Shown: positions 7,318 to 15,695 of the stretch, in pieces
Layout of the letters: every line of letters starts with the position of its first letter
Numbering within the stretch: position 1 is the stretch's first letter
Source: DATIXD01 sp035518875
GTDB taxonomy: Bacteria; Pseudomonadota; Gammaproteobacteria; Methylococcales; Methylococcaceae
Assembly: GCA_035518875.1 (NCBI GenBank)
Contig: DATIXD010000152.1
Location: 1-35,000, forward strand
Length of the DNA stretch: 35,000 nt
Reading direction: 5' to 3'
The notes under the pieces: model-generated
Seen by the model: only the letters and a program-made list of their open reading frames with translations
Databases searched by the model: none
Told to the model about the DNA's origin: nothing
Translations under genes and position numbers: made by a program

Positions 7318-8991
7318 ATGAGTACTCCCCCCTCCCCGCTCGCGATTCCGAAGACCGGCATCTCGGGATTGATCGAAAACTGGCGCTCCGACGTGATGTC
7401 GGGCTTCCTGGTATTCCTCATCGCCCTGCCTTTGTGCCTCGGCATTTCCATGGCTTCGGGCTTTCCGCCGATGGCCGGCATCATCACCGCTGTCATCGGC
7501 GGGCTGCTGGTCTCTCGGATCAATGGTTCTTACGTCACCATCAACGGGCCGGCGGCCGGTCTGATCGTGGTGATTCTGGATTCGGTGCAGGAGCTGGGCC
7601 AGGGCGACGCCATGGCCGGCTACAAATACACCCTGGCGGCCATCGTCTGCGCCAGCCTGCTCCAGACCTTACTTGGCTTGCTGAAAGCGGGCAAGCTGAG
7701 TGCGTTCTTCCCGTCCTCGGTGGTGCACGGGATGCTGGCCGCCATCGGCATCATCATCATGGCCAAGCAGATTCACGTACTGTTGGGCGTGAAGCCGGAC
7801 GCCCAGACGTTGTTCCAGACCATCGGTCAGATTCCCCACAGCATCATGGATATGAACCCGGAAGTGGCCATCATCGGCGACATCGGCCTGGCAATAATGG
7901 TGGGGTGGGCGTTTGTCAAGAACCGTTATCTCAAGATGATCCCCGCACCGATTCTGGTGGTGCTGACGGGGTTGGCGCTGAGTCTGTATTTCGACCTAGA
8001 TCACGAGCACAAGTATCTGTTCCTTCCGAACGAAGAGTTTCTGCCCCATCATGAATACACCGTCGGCCCGAGGTTTCTGGTTTCCATTCCCGACAATTTC
8101 CTGGCGAGCTTTTATTTCCCCGATTTTTCCCTGATCGGCAGGCTGGAATTCTGGGAGCAGGTCATCACCATCTGCCTGGTCGGCAGCCTGGAGAGCCTGC
8201 TCAGCGCGGCGGCGGTGGACAAGCTCGATCCCTGCAAGCGCTACTCCGACCTGAACCGCGATCTGACCGCGGTCGGTATCGGTAACACCTTGGCCGGTTT
8301 GGTCGGAGGAATGCCGATGATCGCCGAAATCGTCCGTAGCTCGGCCAACGTCAATAACGGTGCCAAAACGGGCTGGGCGAACTTCTTCCATGGCGCCTTC
8401 CTGCTGCTGTTCGTGGGTCTGTTTCCGCATCTGATCCACGAAATTCCCCTCGCTTCGCTGGCGGCCTTGCTGGTGTATACGGGTTTCCGCCTGGCCTCGC
8501 CGAAAGAGTTCGTTAAGACTATGGAAATCGGCTATGAACAATTGGTCGTTTTCGTCATTACCATAGTCGGCGTGCTGGCGACCGATCTTCTGATTGGCGT
8601 CGCTATCGGCATGGTGGCCGAATTCCTCGTGCACGTGCTGCGTAGCGTCAACTGGAGAGAAGTGCTCAAGCTCTACTTCAAGATCGAAGAAACCGCCCCG
8701 AACACTTATCACGTCCGAGTCGATGGTGCGGCATTCTTCGCCAACTTCCTCTCCCTCAAGAGCGAACTGGCGGTTTTGCCCGACCGCAAGAAGCTCGTCT
8801 TCGACCTTTCCGAAGCCGAAACCATCGACCACACGGTGATGGAGTTCATCCACCATTATTGCGAGGACTATGAACGGCGGGGGGGCCATTGCGAGATTCA
8901 CGGCCTGCATCTTCACAAGGCCTCATCGGCGCATCCCTTGGCGGCGCGCAAACGGATCCAAGATAAATCCGATCCCACGTTGGCCCGTTGA
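7318..8991 (+). CDS. SulP-family inorganic anion transporter
   Basis: Inner-membrane transporter of 557 residues that probably moves sulfate, bicarbonate or another small anion. The N-terminal ~430 residues are dominated by hydrophobic helices, with the SulP features FLIALPLCLGISMASGFPPMAGIITAVIGG near residues 31-60 and INGPAAGLIVVIL near 77-89. Residues ~450-545 form a cytoplasmic STAS-like domain (LVFDLSEAETIDHTVMEFI). Substrate cannot be assigned from sequence: there is no carbonic anhydrase or sulfate-assimilation gene beside it. The ATG at 7318 is preceded by a weak GAAG. Upstream, 7118-7317 contains only the GGTTCAAA motif cluster. It appears to be monocistronic; cmoA begins 69 bp after its stop. 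Confidence 0.92.
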   Translation: MSTPPSPLAIPKTGISGLIENWRSDVMSGFLVFLIALPLCLGISMASGFPPMAGIITAVIGGLLVSRINGSYVTINGPAAGLIVVILDSVQELGQGDAMAGYKYTLAAIVCASLLQTLLGLLKAGKLSAFFPSSVVHGMLAAIGIIIMAKQIHVLLGVKPDAQTLFQTIGQIPHSIMDMNPEVAIIGDIGLAIMVGWAFVKNRYLKMIPAPILVVLTGLALSLYFDLDHEHKYLFLPNEEFLPHHEYTVGPRFLVSIPDNFLASFYFPDFSLIGRLEFWEQVITICLVGSLESLLSAAAVDKLDPCKRYSDLNRDLTAVGIGNTLAGLVGGMPMIAEIVRSSANVNNGAKTGWANFFHGAFLLLFVGLFPHLIHEIPLASLAALLVYTGFRLASPKEFVKTMEIGYEQLVVFVITIVGVLATDLLIGVAIGMVAEFLVHVLRSVNWREVLKLYFKIEETAPNTYHVRVDGAAFFANFLSLKSELAVLPDRKKLVFDLSEAETIDHTVMEFIHHYCEDYERRGGHCEIHGLHLHKASSAHPLAARKRIQDKSDPTLAR

Positions 8992-9060
8992 CCTTTATAA
9001 TAAGGCTCCCAACCTTCGCTTCACCAATACACCAACAACTTGCAACGTTGAGGAGCCTCC

Positions 9061-9831
9061 TTGAGTAACGAACCGAAACTCCACCCCGGGCGGGCCGGCC
9101 AAGACGCCGATCGCGATCGCCTGTTCGAGAACGCCGAAACCGCGACGAACGATTTCCGCTTCGACCAGAAGACGGCAGCCGTGTTCGACGACATGATCAA
9201 CCGCTCCGTGCCGTTCTACGACGAGATGCAGCGGATGACTGGAGAGATCGCGGCCGACTTCGCCGTGCCCGGCAGTAATCTGTTCGACCTCGGCTGCGCC
9301 ACCGGCACTTCCCTGGTCAAGCTGGACCCCTTGATCGATTCCGGCGTCCGCTTCGTCGGCATCGACAACTCGGAGGAAATGCTCGGCAAAGCCCGGCAAA
9401 AGCTCTCCGCCTGTCCTTCCGGCCGGCCCTTCGATCTGCTTGTGGCCGACCTGCACCAGACCCAGGTGGTGGAAAACGCCTCGGTGGTCGTCATGAACCT
9501 GACCCTGCAGTTCATCCGCCCCCTCTACCGCGAACGGGTGATCCGCAACGTCTTCGATGGGCTCAACGATCAGGGCTGCCTGATCCTCATCGAAAAGCTC
9601 ACCCTCGGCGACAGCCTCTTCAATCGCCTGTTCATCCGCTACTACTACGACATGAAAAAGCGCCAGGGCTATTCCGAGTCGGAGATCGCCAATAAGCGCG
9701 AAGCCTTGGAAAACGTACTCATCCCGTACCGTCCCGAGGAAAATCGTGAACTGCTCGCAAACGCCGGATTCCGCCACATCGAGGAGTTTTTCCGCTGGTA
9801 TAACTTCTGCGGCATGATCGCCGTCAAATGA
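9061..9831 (+). CDS. cmoA: Carboxy-S-adenosyl-L-methionine synthase
   Basis: CmoA converts SAM and prephenate to carboxy-SAM, which CmoB uses to make 5-carboxymethoxyuridine at tRNA position 34. The 256-residue protein matches E. coli CmoA in order: FRFDQKTAAVFDDMINRSVP at 32-51, the SAM loop DLGCATG at 76-82, ENASVVVMNLTLQFI at 138-152, and YSESEIANKREALENVL at 204-220 with the conserved Arg at 213. It has an ~18-residue N-terminal extension. Start is TTG at 9061 with GAGGAG 5-6 bases upstream. No cmoB is in the window; instead the gene overlaps the next one by 4 nt (ATGA). A perfect TATAAT at 8996-9001 could be a -10 but has no good -35. An ordinary CmoA is the best reading; a specialised homologue is possible. 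Confidence 0.88.
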   Translation: MSNEPKLHPGRAGQDADRDRLFENAETATNDFRFDQKTAAVFDDMINRSVPFYDEMQRMTGEIAADFAVPGSNLFDLGCATGTSLVKLDPLIDSGVRFVGIDNSEEMLGKARQKLSACPSGRPFDLLVADLHQTQVVENASVVVMNLTLQFIRPLYRERVIRNVFDGLNDQGCLILIEKLTLGDSLFNRLFIRYYYDMKKRQGYSESEIANKREALENVLIPYRPEENRELLANAGFRHIEEFFRWYNFCGMIAVK

Positions 9832-10595
9832 TGAAGGCACACCCCATGACCGAACGAACTTCCGGCTTCACCATCCGGTACGGACATTTCCTGTTCAAAT
9901 ACCGCAATACCGTATTCCCGATCGTCCTCATCGCCCTGTTGGCCGGTTTTAGGCCCGTGGAACCCTTGGGTGACGCTCGCCTGGACTTCTGGATGGACAT
10001 CCTTGGCCTTTCGGTGGCGCTGCTGGGCCAGGGCCTTCGGGTGCTGGTTATCGGCCTGGCCTACATCCGGCGTGGTGGCCGCAACAAGCAGGTACATGCC
10101 GACCGTCTAGTCACCGACGGCATCTTCAGACATTGCCGCAATCCCCTGTATGTCGGCAATCTCCTGATTCTGGCCGGACTGTTTATCGTCCACAACAACC
10201 CCTGGGTTTACCTCATCGGCGGCGCCTTCTTCCTCTATGGCTACCATGCCATCGTGGCGGCGGAAGAATCTTTCCTGCTGGACAAATTCGGCGACGACTA
10301 CGCCGCTTATTGCCGGCAGGTGAATCGCTGGCTGCCCCGACTGGCGCATTTGACCGAAACGCTGCAAGGCATGGAGTTCCATTGGCGACGGGTAGTCGCC
10401 AAGGACTATTCCAGCGCTTACGCCTGGATGGTGTTGGCGATTCTTCTGCTGGCCGGTGAGGTGCAACTTCGTTCCACCTGGCCGGAGAACGCGAGGCCAA
10501 TGTTCGGCTTGGGCGTCGCGCTGGCCGGCATCACCCTGGCCTTCCTCGTCGCCTGGCGACTGAAAAAGACTCGACGACTGGGCAATGTCAAATAG
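9828..10595 (+). CDS. Isoprenylcysteine carboxyl methyltransferase-family membrane protein
   Basis: A 255-residue integral membrane protein of the ICMT/phospholipid methyltransferase-like group. Several hydrophobic helices surround the diagnostic C-terminal SAM-binding block: LVTDGIFRHCRNPLYVGNLL (near residues 94-113), then E-E at about 146-147 and FGDDYAAYCRQVNRWLPR (about 153-170). Bacterial members methylate varied small molecules or lipids and the true substrate is rarely known. An extra ~80 residues with two more hydrophobic segments follow the usual domain end. The ATG at 9828 overlaps the cmoA stop (ATGA); ATGs at 9831 and 9846 are alternatives. Tight coupling to a SAM-chemistry enzyme is suggestive but does not define its role. 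Confidence 0.85.
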   Translation: MMKAHPMTERTSGFTIRYGHFLFKYRNTVFPIVLIALLAGFRPVEPLGDARLDFWMDILGLSVALLGQGLRVLVIGLAYIRRGGRNKQVHADRLVTDGIFRHCRNPLYVGNLLILAGLFIVHNNPWVYLIGGAFFLYGYHAIVAAEESFLLDKFGDDYAAYCRQVNRWLPRLAHLTETLQGMEFHWRRVVAKDYSSAYAWMVLAILLLAGEVQLRSTWPENARPMFGLGVALAGITLAFLVAWRLKKTRRLGNVK

Positions 10596-10732
10596 TCCGA
10601 ACGCCTATCGGCCATGGGAATCCCGACCGATCGTCAACGATTTTTTCGCCCCGCCCAGTCTGGCTATACCGTAGGGTGCCTCAAGCCGAGGTTCATGTCA
10701 TGACCGCCCTTAGACTGTCCAAGTCGCGACGG

Positions 10733-10738
10733 TATAAT
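10733..10738 (+). promoter_or_regulatory. Consensus -10 box before the histidine kinase gene
   Basis: A perfect TATAAT followed by a GC-rich discriminator. Only a poor -35 (TTAGAC at 10710-10715, 17 bp spacer) accompanies it. Transcription from it would begin near 10745, about 3 nt before the ATG at 10748, so translation from that ATG would be essentially leaderless. Confidence 0.45.
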
Positions 10739-10747
10739 GCGGCGCCC

Positions 10748-12202
10748 ATGCCGCTCATCAAACCCAATTTCAAGACCATGCTGGATCGTCCCGCCCGTCT
10801 GCGCGGCTTGGCTTTGCTCGCCCTGCTGTTGCTCGTGCTGACGATTCTCGGCGGCATGATTTGGCGCAATCTGCAGCGTTTGGATACGATTCAGGCCTAT
10901 GTCGGTTACTCCCACCGTATCCAGGACGCCGGCCTGAACTTGCAACAGGGTTTGCTGGATGTGTGGTCGGGTAATGGCGTTCCCTCCGCCGGCCGCATCG
11001 AGCAGATTTCCGGCCAGATCCGGGCATTGACGACCACAGATGCCCATCTGTCGCGTGAAACCCCCGCCCGTTTGAGTGAGGTGAACGCCTCGCTGGGCCG
11101 GGTGGGTCGGGAATCACCCGACCAAGGCAAGACGGATATGCTCAACGCCTTGCGCGTCATGCGCCAGATTCTGGATACGGAAACCGATCATAGGGAAAAA
11201 GTGCTGGAAGAAATCAGCCGCAACACGTTGGCCGAACTGGAGCTTGCGACCGGTACTTTGACGGGTCTGCTCATACTGGGCTGGGTCTTTCTGCGCCGTC
11301 GAATTCTCGCTCCCTTGAACGATCTGAAACAGTTATTGCTGAATCTCGCCAAGGAAGATTTCACGCCCATCGATATATGGCATCTCGATCCACTGTTGCT
11401 GCCGGTATTCAACAGCTATAACGTCATGGTCACGCATCTGAGCGAATTGGAATTGGCCAAGCGCGAGCATGCCGAGTCGCTGGAAGCGGAGGTGCGCAGC
11501 GCGACCCGGGCGCTCTTGGAGCAACAACGGAGCCTAGCCGATGCGGAACGCCTGGCCGCCGTGGGCGAACTGGCCGCCAGTCTCGCCCACGAACTGCGCA
11601 ATCCTCTAGCCGGCATTCAGATGAGTTGCGCCAATCTGCGCAATGTGGTCGATGATCCCGATCAGGCCGAACGGCTCGACCTGATCAGCGCGGAACTCAA
11701 GCGCATGACGCGACTGTTGAACGACCTGCTCGACCAGGGGCGGCACACGCCGACGCCAGCCAGAGACTTCAACCTCGCCGCGCTGGTGCGGGAACTGGTC
11801 GCCCTGACCCGCTACCAGATTCCACGACATATCACCCTCACTTTCGACGTGCCCGACGACCTGAAGTGTCATCTGCCCGAGTGCGATCTCCGCCAGGCAC
11901 TCCTCAATCTGATCCTCAATGCCGCCCACGCGCTGGACGGAACGGCCGGCACCATTCACCTCCGCGCGCAGCTCGACGGGGATTCTATCCTTATCGAGGT
12001 GACGGACGACGGTCCTGGTTTTTCGGAGGACATGCTGGCTAGCGGCATTCGTCCGTTCAGGACGGGCAGACCGAGGGGAACCGGTCTGGGCCTGGCGATC
12101 GTGCAACGCTTTGCGCGCGACGCCGGCGGCCAGATCAAGCTTTGCAACCGGCTGCCCCACGGCGCCTGCGTTAGTCTGATCCTGCCCTATAGGGATTCGT
12201 GA
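10748..12202 (+). CDS. Membrane-bound sensor histidine kinase
   Basis: A 484-residue kinase that should autophosphorylate on H281 and pass the phosphate to the regulator encoded next. Two membrane helices (about 20-38 and 166-183) flank a ~125-residue periplasmic sensor region rich in helix-forming residues and not recognisable as a known domain. A HAMP-like linker and coiled coil follow, then HELRNP at 281-286, the N-box with N391, DDGPG at 420-424 and GTGLGLA at 444-450. Start is uncertain. ATG at 10748 fits the TATAAT just upstream; ATG at 10700 has GAGG 8 bases upstream and would add 16 residues, but would put the -10 inside the gene. The stop overlaps the regulator's GTG by 4 nt. The signal sensed is unknown. 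Confidence 0.9.
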   Translation: MPLIKPNFKTMLDRPARLRGLALLALLLLVLTILGGMIWRNLQRLDTIQAYVGYSHRIQDAGLNLQQGLLDVWSGNGVPSAGRIEQISGQIRALTTTDAHLSRETPARLSEVNASLGRVGRESPDQGKTDMLNALRVMRQILDTETDHREKVLEEISRNTLAELELATGTLTGLLILGWVFLRRRILAPLNDLKQLLLNLAKEDFTPIDIWHLDPLLLPVFNSYNVMVTHLSELELAKREHAESLEAEVRSATRALLEQQRSLADAERLAAVGELAASLAHELRNPLAGIQMSCANLRNVVDDPDQAERLDLISAELKRMTRLLNDLLDQGRHTPTPARDFNLAALVRELVALTRYQIPRHITLTFDVPDDLKCHLPECDLRQALLNLILNAAHALDGTAGTIHLRAQLDGDSILIEVTDDGPGFSEDMLASGIRPFRTGRPRGTGLGLAIVQRFARDAGGQIKLCNRLPHGACVSLILPYRDS

Positions 12203-13599
12203 TTATGACGGGAGGCTTACTCGTCGTCGAAGACGAGCCGCTGCTAGGGGCGGAAATGTCGCGGCATTACCGCCAGAACGGCTGGGAGGTCGAATGGGCG
12301 CCTAGCCTGTCGCAGGCCAGAAAAATCCTGCTTGATCAGCGTTTCGAGCCCCTGCTGGTGCTGTCCGATATGAACCTGCCGGACGGCAACGCCCTGGACT
12401 TGATGGAGGAAATGCGCGGCCGGACGCCCTGCGCGGAATGGATTTTCCTGACCGGTTATGGCAGCGTTCCCGACTCGGTCCGCGCCTTGCGATTGGGCGC
12501 CTACGAATTCCTCGAGAAGCCTTGCGATCTGGAACGGATGGACTTGGTCGTCGCCAGCGCGGCGCGTAGCGCGAACGCCCAACGCCGTCTCATCGATCAT
12601 GCCCAGCAACGGCATCGGCGTTATTCGCCTGCGGCGTTTGTCGGTCATAGCGCCGCCGCGCAGAATGTCCGCAATTTGTTGGAGAAGCTGACCCAGGTTC
12701 CGTTCAGCGCCCTGGTCATCGGCGGCGAAACCGGAACCGGCAAGGGATTGGTGACGCGCATACTGCACTATGCCGGCAGCCGCGCCCAGAACCCTTTGAT
12801 CGAACTCAACTGCGCCGCCTTGCCGCGCGAATTATTGGAGTCGGAGCTGTTCGGCCATGAAGCCGGTGCGTTCACCGGTGCGAGTGCGCGCCATCGAGGC
12901 CTGATCGAGCAGGCGGACGGCGGCACCCTATTTCTGGACGAAATCGGCGAAATGCCCCCCGATTTGCAGGCCAAGCTGCTAAAAGCCATCGAAGATCGAA
13001 AGTTTCGCCGGCTGGGCGGGGAACGCGAGATCTCGGTGGACGTGCAGATCGTTGCCGCCAGCCACCGCGACCTCGAGCAAATGGCTAGAACGGGCGAATT
13101 TCGCAGCGATCTTTACCACCGCCTCAACGTATTCCGCCTGCTCCTACCGCCGCTGCGGGAGGCGAAGGACGATTTGGACGAGCTAGTACCCTTGTTCGTG
13201 GCGGAATTCAACGCCAAGTCAGGCAAACAGGTCAGGATGATTCCGGATGAGGCCTGGCGGCAGTTGCGCGCCCACGACTGGCCGGGTAACGTGCGCGAAC
13301 TGAGGAACGTAATCGAACGCTGCGTCCTGTTCTCCGAGGGGCCGTTATTTCCGGTTCAATGGCTGCAGCTAACCGGCCACATACCCCCGGCGCCGAAAAC
13401 ATCGGCCGTTCACGAGGAGGGACTTTATATCCCCTTAAACGGCAGTATGAATCTGGACGACATGGACCGCCATATCATCCAGACTGCGGTCGAACGCAGC
13501 GGACACAACATCGTCGCCGCCGCCCGCGCGCTCGGAACGACCCGCGAAACCCTGCGCTATCGGATTCGCAAATATGGGATCGATACGACTGCCCGTTAG
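12199..13599 (+). CDS. NtrC-family sigma54-dependent response regulator
   Basis: A 466-residue activator with the full NtrC layout. The receiver (about 5-125) has the acidic pair E11/D12 and phospho-acceptor D57. The AAA+ domain (about 145-375) carries Walker A GGETGTGKG at 175-183, the sigma54-contacting GAFTGA loop at 223-228 and Walker B TLFLDEIGE at 243-251. A Fis-type helix-turn-helix occupies the last ~30 residues (ALGTTRETLRYRIRKYG). It starts at GTG 12199, overlapping the kinase stop (GTGA); the in-frame ATG at 12205 is an alternative. All residues for phosphorylation and sigma54 activation are present. Targets are unknown: the pair lies beside the flagellar block but on the opposite strand, convergent with fliK, while the flagellar cluster has its own FleQ and FleSR. 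I infer an independent two-component system. Confidence 0.92.
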   Translation: MIMTGGLLVVEDEPLLGAEMSRHYRQNGWEVEWAPSLSQARKILLDQRFEPLLVLSDMNLPDGNALDLMEEMRGRTPCAEWIFLTGYGSVPDSVRALRLGAYEFLEKPCDLERMDLVVASAARSANAQRRLIDHAQQRHRRYSPAAFVGHSAAAQNVRNLLEKLTQVPFSALVIGGETGTGKGLVTRILHYAGSRAQNPLIELNCAALPRELLESELFGHEAGAFTGASARHRGLIEQADGGTLFLDEIGEMPPDLQAKLLKAIEDRKFRRLGGEREISVDVQIVAASHRDLEQMARTGEFRSDLYHRLNVFRLLLPPLREAKDDLDELVPLFVAEFNAKSGKQVRMIPDEAWRQLRAHDWPGNVRELRNVIERCVLFSEGPLFPVQWLQLTGHIPPAPKTSAVHEEGLYIPLNGSMNLDDMDRHIIQTAVERSGHNIVAAARALGTTRETLRYRIRKYGIDTTAR

Positions 13600-13680
13600 G
13601 TCTAGCCGTTATCCACATCCGAAGAGCGCCATGCCTTCACCGACGCTGGGCTTGCTGATACGCCGGGCAAGATCGCCCGC

Positions 13681-15123
13681 TCAGGCGTAAAGGCTGAGCA
13701 GTCCCTTACCCGTCTGGGGCAAGGCCGGCTCGGATTCTGGATAGGTCGACCCCTCTTCGGGAACCTGACCTGCGAATCCCTGCTGATCCGGCCCCGGCTG
13801 TTGGCCGGAGGCGAATCGGGCATTTCCGTGATCGCTGTGTCCGGCGAAGGATTGCTGCGAGACGCTGACCTCGGTCAGATTCAACTGTTGGGCGCCCAGC
13901 ATTTCCCGAAGCTTGGGGATGGCCGCCTCGATCGTTTCCCGCACTGCGGCGTGCTGAGAAACGAATTGCACGCTCGCCTGATCCCGATCCAGGTCGATAC
14001 GCACCTCCAGCGGCCCCAAGTGCGCGGGATGGAGCCGCAGTTCCGCCGCCTGCAGGCCCTTTCCGCTCATCCATAGAACGCGCTCGCCCAACTCCTGTGA
14101 CCAACCGGGCTGTCCGACCGGTATATCCATGGGCGGCACAACCTCTTTCACGGGCGCCATGGTCGGCTGACGATGCATCACCGCGATTTCCGGGGGCGCG
14201 ATCTTCATATCGGGCAAAACCTTGTCCGAATTCGCAAGATCGGCAGGCGCACCCGCCATTCCCGGTGTGGCCGAAGAATCCGGGCTATCGTTAGCCGATC
14301 TTGCCTGACCGGATTTCAAAGCGGTCTCTAATAACTCCGGCGTCATCACCACCCCGCCATCGACCGAATTGGCACCGGCGGCAAACGGGGTCGGCTTGGC
14401 CGCAGAGCGCCCCGATTCGACTCCAGCCGCCATGGCAAACATCGCCGACCTGCCATCGGCGAATTCCGTCTCAGATTCGACCATCTCGGCAGCCCTCGCC
14501 AAGCCGGTAAGAGCGGAACTTTTCGAGAGATCGGGAACATCCAGCACCTCCCGGGGAAACACCAGCGCCCCACTCATCTCGCCCGCCAAAGAAGCCTGTC
14601 CCGCCAACGCTGGATCGGGATTGGCTTCGGTCACCGACCGGACCTGCGGTTGCTGCGCCACGAATTGAGCCAATACCTCGACCAGTTGTTCGGGCGTCAA
14701 CTCTTGGTCCTCAGACTTCTCCTTCAGGGCTTCGTCGGTATCCGGCAATAATTTGCCGCTGGCATCCGGCAAGTTGCCATCGACGGCAGATTCGGCGGCT
14801 TGATCCGCCCCAACCAGGGTGGCCTGCGCAGCCAGGATTTTCAGCTGCGCGAAAAAGGCACCGAGGTCGGAACCGTCCGCGGACCCCGGAGCTGCTTTGT
14901 GAGGGAACTGTCCCTCGAGGGGATTGTGCACTTCGGTATCAATCGCCCGAACTTCGGCGGGGGCATCGGTATTTACGCCAAGCCCTTGCAGTTGCTGTAG
15001 CAAAGCCTGAACGAAAACTTCCTGATCGTAGCCCGCCTCGGCCAAATCGGCCGGAATGTTACCGAAATCGATCAGACGGCTGGCCAACGCAGGGGACAAG
15101 GTAAGCGCGTTGTCTATGCTCAT
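13681..15123 (-). CDS. fliK: Flagellar hook-length control protein
   Basis: FliK measures the hook during assembly and, through FlhB, switches export from rod/hook to filament proteins. The 480-residue protein has a long Ala/Pro/Ser-rich, low-complexity middle and a conserved C-terminal Flg_hook domain at about 345-415, seen as LQAAELRLHPAHLGPLEVRI followed by the heavily charged QASVQFVSQHAAVRETIE segment. The domain is followed by the usual polar tail. ATG at 15123 has GGAGG 7 bases upstream. It lies 82 bp after fliJ and is the last gene of the run. The 81 bp before the convergent regulator gene hold only a 5-bp stem (CGGGC/GCCCG at 13662-13677) without a T-run. Confidence 0.93.
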   Translation of the reverse strand: MSIDNALTLSPALASRLIDFGNIPADLAEAGYDQEVFVQALLQQLQGLGVNTDAPAEVRAIDTEVHNPLEGQFPHKAAPGSADGSDLGAFFAQLKILAAQATLVGADQAAESAVDGNLPDASGKLLPDTDEALKEKSEDQELTPEQLVEVLAQFVAQQPQVRSVTEANPDPALAGQASLAGEMSGALVFPREVLDVPDLSKSSALTGLARAAEMVESETEFADGRSAMFAMAAGVESGRSAAKPTPFAAGANSVDGGVVMTPELLETALKSGQARSANDSPDSSATPGMAGAPADLANSDKVLPDMKIAPPEIAVMHRQPTMAPVKEVVPPMDIPVGQPGWSQELGERVLWMSGKGLQAAELRLHPAHLGPLEVRIDLDRDQASVQFVSQHAAVRETIEAAIPKLREMLGAQQLNLTEVSVSQQSFAGHSDHGNARFASGQQPGPDQQGFAGQVPEEGSTYPESEPALPQTGKGLLSLYA

Positions 15124-15205
15124 GACGAATCCTCCGAATACCTCTTTAACGTTTCAGCGGTATTGCAAGCAGGATTGATGCCTGATTCTTGCGTGGGCTT
15201 AAGGC

Positions 15206-15667
15206 CTACCAAAAAACCGCTAACAGTGTTTTCGTGCTTTTCCCACGGCGGCTGGCGCGTTCGTCCAGTTCGACTTGCTCCTTTTTCTGGGCTTGCCGCG
15301 ACTCCTCCGCGCGCAGTTTGTCGATGATTTTTTGCATGCCGAGGGTATGTCGATGCGCCTCCTCCCAAGCGGCTTTCCGCGCCTGCAACTCGGTTTCGCT
15401 CGACTGAACAACCCGTTCCTGCTCGGCGATGGCGGCATTGATCTTGTTCAGAAACGCGCGGTATTCGTTCAACTGCCGCACGCCCAGGCCCTTGGTGCCC
15501 GATTGATGGAACAGCGCCGCGTAATTTTCGCGAAAGGATCTGAGACTGCTCAGCCCTTTTCGGGCCTCGTCGAGCTTTTGCTGACTCCTGCCTAGGGCCT
15601 GTACGGCTTCATTTTCCCGCTTCTCAGCCAAGTCCATGATGGGATTCAGCCGCTTCAATCGACTCAT
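15206..15667 (-). CDS. fliJ: Flagellar export chaperone
   Basis: FliJ is the small coiled-coil stalk of the flagellar type III export ATPase; it projects into the FliI ring and shuttles chaperones. The 153-residue product is almost entirely predicted helix with heptad-like patterning and many Lys, Arg, Glu and Gln, starting MSRLKRLNPIMDLAEKRE as is typical. ATG at 15667 has AAGGA 7 bases upstream. It begins 28 bp after the fliI stop, in the position where FliJ normally sits, which supports an otherwise weakly conserved assignment. The C-terminus (ASRRGKSTKTLLAVFW) is a little longer and more basic than in many homologues. Confidence 0.88.
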   Translation of the reverse strand: MSRLKRLNPIMDLAEKRENEAVQALGRSQQKLDEARKGLSSLRSFRENYAALFHQSGTKGLGVRQLNEYRAFLNKINAAIAEQERVVQSSETELQARKAAWEEAHRHTLGMQKIIDKLRAEESRQAQKKEQVELDERASRRGKSTKTLLAVFW

Positions 15668-15695
15668 GATGAATTCCTTGTTTCGTTCTTACGGT

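Noticed and set aside
8988..9001. TTGACC and TATAAT before cmoA as a promoter pair
   Set aside because: The two boxes are only 2 bp apart, so they cannot act together; at most the TATAAT is a -10 with no good -35.
10630..10660. ATCG-TCAA-CGAT followed by T-run after the ICMT-like gene as a terminator
   Set aside because: The stem is only 4 bp and AT/GC mixed, too weak to call an intrinsic terminator with confidence.
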